64,000 bases of DNA, from NCBI GenBank assembly GCA_030715195.1, contig JAUYVI010000002.1:310001-374000 (forward strand). The letters run 5' to 3'. The stretch is from Dongia sedimenti. GTDB lineage: Bacteria; Pseudomonadota; Alphaproteobacteria; Dongiales; Dongiaceae. A model generated the notes under the pieces. The model saw only the letters and a program-made list of their open reading frames with translations, ran no database searches and was not told the origin of the DNA. Positions within the stretch are counted from its first letter, which is position 1. The number at the start of each line of letters is the position of its first letter. Below, one piece after another: positions 32,719 through 41,444 of this stretch. The position numbers and the translations under genes were made by a program.

Positions 32719-33803
32719 GACGCGACATCCGCGATATGCCGGTCGATCTCGGCGAGGCTGGCTTTCGCCATGTCGTCGCCGGCGAGGAAGCCGCGATACC
32801 AGGCGACCGAATGCCGGACGGCGCCGGCCACGTGCCAGACCGGCTTCCAGCCGAGATGGCGCGCCGCCTGGTGGCTGTCGAGAGTCAAGAAATGCGCTTC
32901 TTTCACTGCGTTGTCGCCGCGATGTTCCCAGCGCGCGCCTTCGCCCCAGTCCCGGACCAGATGCTCGACCAGGTCGGAGACCGGCGTGGTTTCGGCGTCG
33001 CCGGGGCCGAGATTCCAGGATTGGATTTCGGCGGGCAGCTTCTTCGCCGCGGTACGCTCGGCGATCAACAGCAGGCCGCGCACGGCGTCGAGCACGTGCT
33101 GCCAGGGGCGGACGGCCTTGGGGTTGCGGATGATCAGCGGTTGCTTCGCCGCGAAGGCGCGCACCGCATCGGGGACGATCCGGTCCTCTGCCCAGTCACC
33201 GCCGCCGATGATGTTCCCGGCGCGCACGGTCACCACCGGCACGGGCGTCTCATGGCGGGCGAAATAGCTGTTGCGGAAGGCCTCGGTCACCAGCTCGGCG
33301 CCGCTCTTGCTGCCGCTATAGGGCTCGTCGGCGCCGAGCGCGTCGCCCTCGCGATAGGGCCAGGGCCAGTTGAGGTTGCGATAGACCTTGTCGGTGGTGA
33401 AGACGACCGCCGTCGACAGGCCCTGGAGGTCGCGCACCGCATCCAGGAGATGCGCCGTGCCCATCACATTGGTGGCGAAGGTCGCGACCGGGTCATGAAA
33501 GGCGGCGCGCACCAAAGGCTGGGCGGCGAGATGCAGGACGATGCTGGGCTTCGCAGCGGCCGCGGCCTTGGCGAGCGGCTCGCGCTCGCGGATATCGCCG
33601 ATCGTGCTTCCGGCGATGCGCTCCGCCAGCCTGGTCGCGGCGAAGAAGCTGGGATCGGTCGGCGGCGGCAAGGCGAAGCCGTAGACCTCGGCGCCGAGCT
33701 GCTTCAGCCAGAGCGCGGTCCAGCCGCCGACGAAGCCGGTATGGCCGGTCAGGAAGACGCGGCGGCCGCGCCAGAAGGAAGCGTCGGGAACGGGGTGCGA
33801 CAT
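32715..33803 (-). CDS. rfbG: CDP-glucose 4,6-dehydratase
   Basis: Converts CDP-glucose to CDP-4-dehydro-6-deoxyglucose. The 362-residue extended SDR protein has the NAD motif VFLTGHTGFVGGWTALWL, the family-specific VVFTTDKVYRN around the active site, the catalytic YSGSK, and VTVRAGNIIGGGDWAEDRIV. These closely follow RfbG/DdhB. It lies ten bases after rfbF, which supplies CDP-glucose. With the downstream epimerase it defines a CDP-6-deoxyhexose route. Confidence 0.93.
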   Translation of the reverse strand: MSHPVPDASFWRGRRVFLTGHTGFVGGWTALWLKQLGAEVYGFALPPPTDPSFFAATRLAERIAGSTIGDIREREPLAKAAAAAKPSIVLHLAAQPLVRAAFHDPVATFATNVMGTAHLLDAVRDLQGLSTAVVFTTDKVYRNLNWPWPYREGDALGADEPYSGSKSGAELVTEAFRNSYFARHETPVPVVTVRAGNIIGGGDWAEDRIVPDAVRAFAAKQPLIIRNPKAVRPWQHVLDAVRGLLLIAERTAAKKLPAEIQSWNLGPGDAETTPVSDLVEHLVRDWGEGARWEHRGDNAVKEAHFLTLDSHQAARHLGWKPVWHVAGAVRHSVAWYRGFLAGDDMAKASLAEIDRHIADVAS

Positions 33804-33813
33804 TATCCGCGGA

Positions 33814-34599
33814 TCACGACAACCAGGGCGCTTTGCCTTGCGAGACCAGCGCGTTCAGCAAGAGGGTCTCGCGATAGGTGTCCATGCACTGCCAGAAGCC
33901 GTCATGGTGATAGGCGGTGAGCTGCTTCTGCTGCACGATCTTCGGCAGCACGTCGTTCTCCAGCACGACGCCGGGATCGGTGGCAACATCGGCGAAGGCC
34001 TGCTTCTCGAACACGAAATAGCCGCCGTTGATCCAGCCGTCATTGACCTGGGGCTTCTCCATGAAGTCCGCGACCGAGCCCTGGTCGACGTTGATCTCGC
34101 CGTAGCGCGAGGAGGGATGCACCGCCGTCACCGTGGCGAGGCGCTTCCCGTCCATATGGCATTTCAGCAAGGCGCCGACATCGACATCGGCGACGCCGTC
34201 GCCATAGGTGGCGAAGAAGCGCTCGCCCTTGACGTGCTTCATGGCGCGCTTCAGCCGGCCACCGGTCATGGTGTCCTGGCCGGTATCGGCCAGCACGACT
34301 TCCCAGTCCTCGGCCGGCTCCTGGCCGATGATCTGGACGTCGTTCCAGCGCAAGCTGACCACGACATCGGCGTTGCGATAGCGGTATTGCAGGAAGTAGT
34401 CGCGGATCATCTCGCCCTTGTAGCCGAGGCAGAGCACGAAGCGCCGGACGCCGTACTTGGCGTAGCGCTGCATGATATGCCACAGGATCGGCCGCCCGCC
34501 GATCTCCACCATCGGCTTCGGCTTAAATTCCGTCTCTTCCCGAAGCCGGGTCCCCTGGCCGCCACAGAGAATGACGGCTTCCATCTCGTGCAGATTCAT
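33814..34599 (-). CDS. rfbF: Glucose-1-phosphate cytidylyltransferase
   Basis: Makes CDP-glucose from CTP and glucose 1-phosphate. At 261 residues it is close to the family length. The nucleotide motif is AVILCGGQGTRLREETEFKP, followed by KPMVEIGGRPILWHIM and the metal-binding YGDGVADVD. The start at 34599 is chosen because GAGGG lies a few bases upstream; an internal ATG five codons later is possible, and a longer frame would cross the sigma-54 promoter. It is the first gene of the rfbF-rfbG-epimerase operon, divergent from the hook operon. Confidence 0.93.
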   Translation of the reverse strand: MNLHEMEAVILCGGQGTRLREETEFKPKPMVEIGGRPILWHIMQRYAKYGVRRFVLCLGYKGEMIRDYFLQYRYRNADVVVSLRWNDVQIIGQEPAEDWEVVLADTGQDTMTGGRLKRAMKHVKGERFFATYGDGVADVDVGALLKCHMDGKRLATVTAVHPSSRYGEINVDQGSVADFMEKPQVNDGWINGGYFVFEKQAFADVATDPGVVLENDVLPKIVQQKQLTAYHHDGFWQCMDTYRETLLLNALVSQGKAPWLS

Positions 34600-34633
34600 A
34601 AACCCTCGCGGCTGGAAAGCGCCGATTCGGTAC

Positions 34634-34648
34634 GCAACGACTGTGCCA
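34634..34648 (-). promoter_or_regulatory. Sigma-54 promoter for the CDP-sugar operon
   Basis: The minus strand reads TGGCACAGTCGTTGC, a perfect match to TGGCAC-N5-TTGC. Transcription would start near 34623, about 24 bases before rfbF. Confidence 0.88.
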
Positions 34649-34721
34649 TATGGGCTGAGGAATGGCCAACGCGGCGGCCTCACCCTGTCCGTTCGGCAGA
34701 TCGCGCATGACGCCGCCGTGC

Positions 34722-34750
34722 CGGACGCTGTTGCCGGGCAGTTTCTGCCG
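34722..34750. promoter_or_regulatory. Two abutting FlbD-type repeats between rfbF and flgE
   Basis: CGGAC-GCTGT-TGCCG (34722-34736, 8 of 10) and GGGCA-GTTTC-TGCCG (34736-34750, 9 of 10) share one base. They lie about 75 bp from the rfbF -24 element and 60 bp from the flgE -24 element, so they could serve both divergent promoters. Confidence 0.5.
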
Positions 34751-34811
34751 CCTCATCCCCGGCGCCGCGTCAATCTTTTGATAACCCTTGGTAAACCGCG
34801 CCCCTGGGACT

Positions 34812-34827
34812 TGGCCCGCCGCTTGCT
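34812..34827 (+). promoter_or_regulatory. Sigma-54 promoter for the hook operon
   Basis: TGGCCCGCCGCTTGCT has the ten-base GG-to-GC spacing and TTGCT at -12; the -24 element differs only at the A of TGGCAC. Transcription would start near 34838, 38 bases before flgE. Confidence 0.82.
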
Positions 34828-34875
34828 AAATCCGTCCGACACTTTGATGCACGGCACCCCAAGGCGAGGCCTTCC

Positions 34876-37140
34876 ATGAGCATTCTCGGCGCGATGTTCA
34901 CCGCAGTGAGCGGATTGAACGCCCAATCCCGATCCCTCGGCAACATCTCCGACAACATCGCCAACTCCCAGACCGTCGGCTACAAGAAGGTCGATACCCG
35001 GTTCTCGGACATCATCACGATCTCCAACAGGAGCCTGAACCTGCCGGGCGGCGTTGTGGCCTCGCCCTATTACGCGAACGCGCTGCAAGGCAACATCAAT
35101 CAGACCCAGAGCACGACCAATCTCGCGGTGAGCGGTCAGGGCTTCTTCGTGGTCAGCCGGCCGACCGACCAGACCGGAACGCTGACGACCTTCAGCGCGC
35201 TGCCCTACTACACCAGGGCCGGCGACTTCGAGGTCAATCGCGACGGCTATGTCGTCAATGGCGGCGGCTACTATCTCAACGGCTGGGCGGTGGATCAGAC
35301 CACCGGCATTCCGGACACGGCGACCCTGGCGCCGATCCAGATCACCCAGCTCACCACCCCACCGACCGCCACCTCGCAGATCGAGGTGGTGGGCAATCTG
35401 CCGGCGACCTCGATCGTCAACCCGGATCCGGCGCTGGCGCCGACCAACGTCAAGATCTACGACGCGCTGGGCAATCCGCACACGGTCACCCTGACCTGGG
35501 TCAAGCGCTCGGACAATATCTGGAATCTCGACATCAACGCGGCGGGCAGCACGCTCGATCCGGTGGCCGGCACGATCAGCGGCACCAACGACCAGACCGC
35601 GGTCGCGGCAACCACGACCCCGAACACGCCTGGCGTCGCGCAAGTCGATACGATCACCGTGCCGACCACCGGCCTGCCCCCCGGACGCACGCTCACCTTC
35701 ACCGTCGGCGCGAACACGGTTCCGGTGACGGCGCCGGTCGGCGGCTATACCGGCGCGCAGCTCGCGACCGCGCTCGCTTCGGCGATCAATGCGAGCGCCG
35801 GCATGGCCGCGGTGGTGACCGCGGGCAATGTGGTCGGCAACACGCTGACCGTGACCGCCGACGTCGCCGGCACGGCCTTCACCGGTTCGCTGGCCGGCAA
35901 CGGTTCCGGCCAGATCGACACGGTCACCATCCCGGGTGCACTCGCCGGAGCCGACTTGCTCAGCGTCAATGTGGCCGGCGGCGGCCCGTTCACCGTTGCG
36001 GGCCCGTCCAGTGTCGCGGCGGCGCGTACGTCGTTGATCAACCAGATCAACGCAGCCGCGCTCGGCGTGACCGCGGTCGCGGATCCGAACAATGCCAGCC
36101 AGATTCTGATCCAATCCGACACGGCGGGCGGCACTTTCGCCGCCGCCGCCGCCGGTGCGGGCAACACTGTGGCCGCGACCTACACCACCGCCGCTCCGGC
36201 CGCGGAAGTCAACACCGTCGCCAATGTCGTGCCGGTCGCCCAGGTCGATACCATCACCCTCGGCGGCACGGTCGGCCCGGGCGAGATCGGCGACACCTGG
36301 AGCATCACGATCGGCTCCCAGACCGTCACCTATGTGAACGACGGGACCGAAACGACGCTTGCGGACATCGCCACCGGCTTCGCGGCGCGGATCAACGCCG
36401 CCAGCGGCATGCCCGTCACCGCCACGGTCTCCGGCAGCCAGGTCGTCTTGACCGCCAAGGTTCCCGGCACGCCCTTCGCCGAGACTTTGGCGGCCACCAA
36501 CGGCAACGTGCCGGGCTTCGTCGACATCCACTTCGGCACGACGCCGACCACGGCCGGCACCATCACCTCGATCAGCAACCAGTACAATCCGGCCGGCGAT
36601 GCCACCGTCCCCGCCACCCAGAATGCGAACGATCCGGCGGTGATCACCTTCACCGTCGATTACGGCTCCGGCCCGCAGGTGGTCGAGCTCGACCTCGGCC
36701 GCTTCCAGTCCACCGACGGCCTGACCCAGTTCTCCGGCACCCAGGTCGATATCCAGCGCCTGAGCCAGGACGGCCTGCCGCAGGGCCTCTTCACGGGCAT
36801 CAACATCAGCGACAACGGCGACGTCGAGCTGAACTACGACAACGGCAAGAGCACGGTGTTCTACCGGGTGCCGCTGGCGCAATTCTACGACCCGACCGCG
36901 CTGAAGCGCGAGAACGGCCAAGCCTTCACCGAGACCTTCGACAGCGGCACCGCGCGCATCACCAACCCGGGCGCCAGCGGCGCCGGCACGGTGCGGTCGA
37001 GCGCGGTCGAGGGCTCGAACGTCGATATCGCCGAGGAATTCTCGAAGATGATCGTGACGCAGCGTGCCTATGCGGCCAACGCCCGGGTCATCACCACGGC
37101 GGACGACATGCTGCAGGAAGTCATCAACATCAAGCGGTAA
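34876..37140 (+). CDS. flgE: Flagellar hook protein FlgE, enlarged
   Basis: Main subunit of the hook. The 754-residue protein has the rod/hook N-terminus SILGAMFTAVSGLNAQSRSL, then NISDNIANSQTVGYKK, the domain start ALQGNINQTQSTTNLAVSGQ, and the C-terminal SSAVEGSNVDIAEEFSKMIV with TQRAYAANARVI. It is larger than usual because residues about 255-545 hold three copies of an 85-95-residue beta-rich module (QVDTIT..., a strand pair, a helix with A-x-x-INAA, then a hydrophobic strand and GT-x-F). The same module occurs in FlgK and FlgL downstream. It heads the sigma-54 hook operon. Confidence 0.95.
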   Translation: MSILGAMFTAVSGLNAQSRSLGNISDNIANSQTVGYKKVDTRFSDIITISNRSLNLPGGVVASPYYANALQGNINQTQSTTNLAVSGQGFFVVSRPTDQTGTLTTFSALPYYTRAGDFEVNRDGYVVNGGGYYLNGWAVDQTTGIPDTATLAPIQITQLTTPPTATSQIEVVGNLPATSIVNPDPALAPTNVKIYDALGNPHTVTLTWVKRSDNIWNLDINAAGSTLDPVAGTISGTNDQTAVAATTTPNTPGVAQVDTITVPTTGLPPGRTLTFTVGANTVPVTAPVGGYTGAQLATALASAINASAGMAAVVTAGNVVGNTLTVTADVAGTAFTGSLAGNGSGQIDTVTIPGALAGADLLSVNVAGGGPFTVAGPSSVAAARTSLINQINAAALGVTAVADPNNASQILIQSDTAGGTFAAAAAGAGNTVAATYTTAAPAAEVNTVANVVPVAQVDTITLGGTVGPGEIGDTWSITIGSQTVTYVNDGTETTLADIATGFAARINAASGMPVTATVSGSQVVLTAKVPGTPFAETLAATNGNVPGFVDIHFGTTPTTAGTITSISNQYNPAGDATVPATQNANDPAVITFTVDYGSGPQVVELDLGRFQSTDGLTQFSGTQVDIQRLSQDGLPQGLFTGINISDNGDVELNYDNGKSTVFYRVPLAQFYDPTALKRENGQAFTETFDSGTARITNPGASGAGTVRSSAVEGSNVDIAEEFSKMIVTQRAYAANARVITTADDMLQEVINIKR

Positions 37141-37164
37141 CGCTCGAGTTAGGAAGCAGGCGAA

Positions 37165-38877
37165 ATGTCGCTCACAGCCGCGCTCAATTCAGCGGTCTCG
37201 GCGCTCCGGGTCAACCAGGCACAGGTGCAGTTGGCGTCGGCCAACATCGCCCATGCCCAGGACCCGAACTATACCAAGAAGAGCCTGAGGACCGAAGCCG
37301 TCACCTTCGGCAACGGCCAGGTCGGCGGCGTGATGATCTCGGGCTATGCGAGCACGCTCTCCGTCACCTTGCGCAAGCAGGTCGAGGCGCAGACCGCGAC
37401 CTCCGGCGCCAGCGACGCGACCAACGAGTACATGTCCCGGATTCAGGACCTGCTCGGCACCAGCGCCGACCAGTCGAGCCTGACCAAGGCAATGAACAGC
37501 TTCATCAGCGCCTGGCAGGATTTCCAGTCGCAGCCGGATTCCGCCGCCGCCCAGCAGGCGATCGTCGGCGCCGGCTCGCAGATCGGCAACGAGATCCACC
37601 GCGTGGCGGCCGGGCTGGACCAGCTCGACACCGACGTCCGCTCCGATATCGGCAACTCGGTCAATCAGCTCAACGACCTGTTGAAGCAGCTGTTCCAGGT
37701 CAATCTGCAGATGAAGACCGCCCTGACCGACAGTTCGGCTTCGGCGGATCTCACCGACCAGCGCGACAACCTGGTGAAGCAGATCGCGCAGTATGTGGAC
37801 GTGCGCACGGTCGAGCAGGATGACGGCTCGGTCTCGCTGTTCACCGCGGCCGGCCTGCAGCTGCTGGACGGACCGCCGAGCCTGTTCTCATATGACGGCA
37901 CCAACGTCACGCGGGTGAGCGACGGCGCCTCCATCAACAATCAGCTCAGCGGCGGGCGCATCCATGCACTGCTGAACTTCCGCCAGGACTCGTCGGCGAG
38001 CGGTAAAGCGGTCAGCATGGATCCCGGCACCGAGGTGATCCGCAAGCTCCGCGCCCAGCTCGACATGATGGTCGGCGCGCTGACCACCACTTCCGGCACA
38101 CCGCCCAGCCTGTCCGCAGCCTACAATGCAGCCGGGACCAGCCAGCGGGTCTCGGCCTCGTTCCAGACCACGGTCACGCCGACCGCGTACCAGGCGCAAT
38201 ACAGCACGGTCAATCTCAGCGGCGCGCTGCAGACCGGCGACGTGTTCTCGATCACGGTCCAGGGCAAGAACTTCAGCTACACCGCAACCGACGGCGACAA
38301 GAGCCTGGACCAGATCGCGGCGCAGCTTTCCGCCCAGATCAACGCCGATACCACGCTCGGCATCACCGCGATCCCCGGCATCGCCTCGCTCCAGCTGGTC
38401 GGCAACACGCTGGGCCAATCCTTCACGGTGCAGACCGCGGTCAACAACCAGATTCCGGAGTTGGACGGCAACCTGTTCACCGGCACCAATCGCTATGACT
38501 TCCAGATGAACGCCGCACTGCTGAACGGCTCGCTGCAGCTGAAGAAGAACTCCGCCTCCGACGTGGTCAAAGCCCTGACCAGCACCGACCGGAACTTCCT
38601 CGCGACCGGCATCGCCCTCACCAGCGTCTCCTATTCCGGCATGATGACCGGGGTCGTGGGCAGCTCGATCACCGGAGCGAAGCAGCTCAGCGACCAGGCG
38701 AAGTTCGATGCCGACTCGCTCGACATGTCGACCCAGCGCTATCAGTCCGATACCGGCGTCAACCTCGACGAAGAGATCGCTAACCTGCAGGTACTGCAGA
38801 ACGCGTATGCCGCCTCGGCCCGCCTGCTGACGGTGGTGCAGGAGATGTTCGATACCCTCGAGCAGGCCGTGCGGTAG
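37165..38877 (+). CDS. flgK: Hook-associated protein FlgK (HAP1)
   Basis: First hook-filament junction protein, 570 residues. The N-terminus SLTAALNSAVSALRVNQAQV with NIAHAQDPNYTKKS is typical, as is the helical region NQLNDLLKQLFQVNLQMKTA. The C-terminus GVNLDEEIANLQVLQNAYAA is the HAP1 signature. Residues about 349-440 are one copy of the module also found in FlgE and FlgL (TGDVFSITVQGKNFSYTATD, then DQIAAQLSAQINA). It follows flgE by 24 bp. FlgN, its likely export chaperone, is at 10083. Confidence 0.93.
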   Translation: MSLTAALNSAVSALRVNQAQVQLASANIAHAQDPNYTKKSLRTEAVTFGNGQVGGVMISGYASTLSVTLRKQVEAQTATSGASDATNEYMSRIQDLLGTSADQSSLTKAMNSFISAWQDFQSQPDSAAAQQAIVGAGSQIGNEIHRVAAGLDQLDTDVRSDIGNSVNQLNDLLKQLFQVNLQMKTALTDSSASADLTDQRDNLVKQIAQYVDVRTVEQDDGSVSLFTAAGLQLLDGPPSLFSYDGTNVTRVSDGASINNQLSGGRIHALLNFRQDSSASGKAVSMDPGTEVIRKLRAQLDMMVGALTTTSGTPPSLSAAYNAAGTSQRVSASFQTTVTPTAYQAQYSTVNLSGALQTGDVFSITVQGKNFSYTATDGDKSLDQIAAQLSAQINADTTLGITAIPGIASLQLVGNTLGQSFTVQTAVNNQIPELDGNLFTGTNRYDFQMNAALLNGSLQLKKNSASDVVKALTSTDRNFLATGIALTSVSYSGMMTGVVGSSITGAKQLSDQAKFDADSLDMSTQRYQSDTGVNLDEEIANLQVLQNAYAASARLLTVVQEMFDTLEQAVR

Positions 38878-38886
38878 GAGCGCATC

Positions 38887-41433
38887 ATGGCAATCAACGC
38901 ATTCAGCTCGTACGCGGTCTATCTCAGCAACTTGAACGGCTTCAAGAACCTGCAGGGCTCGCTGAACGAGCTCACCCAGCAGCTGGCCTCCGGCAAGAAA
39001 TCGCTGAGCCTGGTCAATTACGGCTCCAGCGGCCAGAGCCTGCTGGGCTTGCGCGCCGATGCGGTGAAGCGCCAGAGCTATATCGACACCACCAACGCCG
39101 CCTCGACCGACGTGAAGAGCTACGACACGATCTTCACCCAGATGGAGAAGATGGCGGCGGACATGTTCCAGGCCTTCACCTCGCCGAACTCGGATCCGCC
39201 GACCAAGCAGGTGAACACGGTCCAGTTCTCCGGCGACCTCGGCGATACCGGCGACATCTACAAGCTCTCGGTCGACGGCACGCTGTTCACCTATGTGACC
39301 AACGGCACCGAGGGCAGCTTCGACGAGATCGCCGGCAATATCGCGAACCAGATCAACAGCCATCTGCCGGCGCTGAAGGTCACCGCCAAGGCCAATGGCG
39401 ACCAGCTGATCCTCACCGGCACCGAGCCCGGCCCGCTGTTCCAGGTGACCACCTCGGTCACCGATATCAGCGGCGGCAAGGCCAACACCATGGCCTCGAC
39501 CCTGACCACGACCGGCAAGATCTCGCCGATCATCGCGCAGGTCGGCGGCAACCTGACGACGCTGCAAACCCTGTTGAATCAGCAGGTCAACGGGCGCTAT
39601 CTGTTCGGCGGCGTCTCCTCGAGCGCCCTGTCGCCGGTCGTGGACCTGACGCGGCTGCCGGATCCGACGGGCAGCAAGAACGCCGCTTCGACGGCCACCA
39701 CCCAGCAGCTTGCCGCCGGCACGATCGTGCAGCAGATGCGGGTGACGGCCAACGATCTGGGTGCCCTGCAAAGCGAGACCTTCACGGTCAACGGCAACAA
39801 CTTCACCGTCAACGGACCGCTGACCGCGCAGGAAGTCGCCAGCCAGGTCGCGACCTATTACGGCGCCCTGCCGGCCCTGACCGGCGTGGTGAATTTCACC
39901 GACGTCGATGCCACCGGCTTCACCATGACCGCGGTGACGCCGGGCACCGCCTTCACGACCAGCCTCACCGGAACCGACCCCACGCCGTCGGCGATCACGA
40001 CCGTACAGCCCAATGTTCCGATCGGCGGCAACCAGGTCGATGTCGCGACCTTCACCGGGCCGATCGGCACGATCGGCGAGGAATTCAGCGTCACCATCAC
40101 CGATCCGCCGTCGCACACCGCGCCGGTGACGATCACCTATCGCACGACCGGCGACGAGACCGGGATCGACGACGTGGTCAACGGCCTGATCGCGAAGATC
40201 GCCGCGACGCAGCCACCGTTCTCGGTCACCACCGCCAATCTCGGCGGCGGCAAGCTGCAGCTCACCAACGCGACCGCGTTCACCACGACCTCGTCGGTGG
40301 AGAACACAGCTTCGGTCAAAACGACGCAGCGCACCGTGGTGCCGGTCGCCCAGCAGGAGCTGGTCGGCTTCCCCGACCTCAAGGGCGACAACGGCGATAT
40401 CTACGACATCACCTTCACCGCGCCGGTCGCTGGCCCCTTCACGGTCACCACCAATTCCTACGACACCGAGGCGGATATCGCGGCGAAGTTCGTGTCGCAG
40501 ATCAACGCCGCCGGAATCGGCATCACCGCGGCGGTCAAGGACGGCAAGCTGCTGCTGAAGGCCGATACGCCCGGCACGCCCTTCACGTATACCGCGACGC
40601 TCGCGACCGATGTCGGCCAACCGAGCCTGGCCCCGACCACCAAGACCCTGGTCGCCAACATTCCGGCCGGCGCCACGCCGCAGACTGACAAGGTGACGCT
40701 GTCCGGGCCGGTCGGCCGGATCGGCGACGTCTATGAGATCACGGTCAACGGGCGCACCGTGCGCTACACCACCGACGGCAGCGAGCCCGACATGGATGCG
40801 ATCGCGATCAACCTCGCGGCGCAGATCAATGCGGCCAATCCGCCGATGGCGGCGACAGCCCTGCCCGGCCCGGTCGGCTCCGGCCAGGTCGTCATCACCG
40901 GCACGACCGGCGGCGTGGCACTCGACACCGAGGCGGCCGTGGCCCGGCCGCAGGTAGTGGGCGATCCGAACCCGACCGACTACAACGTCCATCAGGCGGC
41001 GGGCGATTCCGACCGCGCCTGGGACCAGGCGCAGGTCACGATCGCCGACCAGCTCACCATCAACTACACCTTCTCGGCCAATGCGCCGGCGATCCAGAAG
41101 ATGATCATGTCGCTCAGGATCGCACAGTCGGCGGTGGTCGATCCCGACACCTATCAGACCAAGATGACCCAGGCGCAGTCGCTGATGAAGGACGCGCTGA
41201 ACGGGATCCGGGCGCTGCATTCCTCCAACACGGTCAACGACACCCTGATGTCGGCGACCACGCTGGCGCACCAGACCCAGATCAGCGTCACCACCGACAG
41301 CACCGACAAGATCGAAGGGGTCGACAAGAACGAGGTCGCCGCCAAGATCCAGGCCGCGCAGACCCAGCTCGAAGCGGTGTTCAGCGTGGTCGGCACGACC
41401 GGCCGGCTGTCGCTGGTCAATTTCCTCACGTGA
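38887..41433 (+). CDS. flgL: Hook-associated protein FlgL (HAP3), very large
   Basis: Second junction protein. Typical FlgL proteins have about 300-400 residues; this one has 848. The flagellin-like N-terminal helix is YLSNLNGFKNLQGSLNELTQ, followed by QLASGKKSLSLVNYG. The C-terminus has QTQLEAVFSVVGTTGRLSLV. Between them lie about five copies of the module seen in FlgE and FlgK, at roughly 108-195, 280-365, 383-475, 495-575 and 598-690; the fourth is GDIYDITFTAPVAGPFTVTT and on. It is nine bases behind flgK. The expanded middle would form a thick collar at the junction. Confidence 0.9.
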   Translation: MAINAFSSYAVYLSNLNGFKNLQGSLNELTQQLASGKKSLSLVNYGSSGQSLLGLRADAVKRQSYIDTTNAASTDVKSYDTIFTQMEKMAADMFQAFTSPNSDPPTKQVNTVQFSGDLGDTGDIYKLSVDGTLFTYVTNGTEGSFDEIAGNIANQINSHLPALKVTAKANGDQLILTGTEPGPLFQVTTSVTDISGGKANTMASTLTTTGKISPIIAQVGGNLTTLQTLLNQQVNGRYLFGGVSSSALSPVVDLTRLPDPTGSKNAASTATTQQLAAGTIVQQMRVTANDLGALQSETFTVNGNNFTVNGPLTAQEVASQVATYYGALPALTGVVNFTDVDATGFTMTAVTPGTAFTTSLTGTDPTPSAITTVQPNVPIGGNQVDVATFTGPIGTIGEEFSVTITDPPSHTAPVTITYRTTGDETGIDDVVNGLIAKIAATQPPFSVTTANLGGGKLQLTNATAFTTTSSVENTASVKTTQRTVVPVAQQELVGFPDLKGDNGDIYDITFTAPVAGPFTVTTNSYDTEADIAAKFVSQINAAGIGITAAVKDGKLLLKADTPGTPFTYTATLATDVGQPSLAPTTKTLVANIPAGATPQTDKVTLSGPVGRIGDVYEITVNGRTVRYTTDGSEPDMDAIAINLAAQINAANPPMAATALPGPVGSGQVVITGTTGGVALDTEAAVARPQVVGDPNPTDYNVHQAAGDSDRAWDQAQVTIADQLTINYTFSANAPAIQKMIMSLRIAQSAVVDPDTYQTKMTQAQSLMKDALNGIRALHSSNTVNDTLMSATTLAHQTQISVTTDSTDKIEGVDKNEVAAKIQAAQTQLEAVFSVVGTTGRLSLVNFLT

Positions 41434-41444
41434 GAACGGCAGAG

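Noticed and set aside
37888..41271. An 1127-codon minus-strand open frame opposite flgK and flgL
   Set aside because: Arg/Gly/Val/Asp-rich with no family motif. It mirrors the codon pattern of the hook-associated genes.
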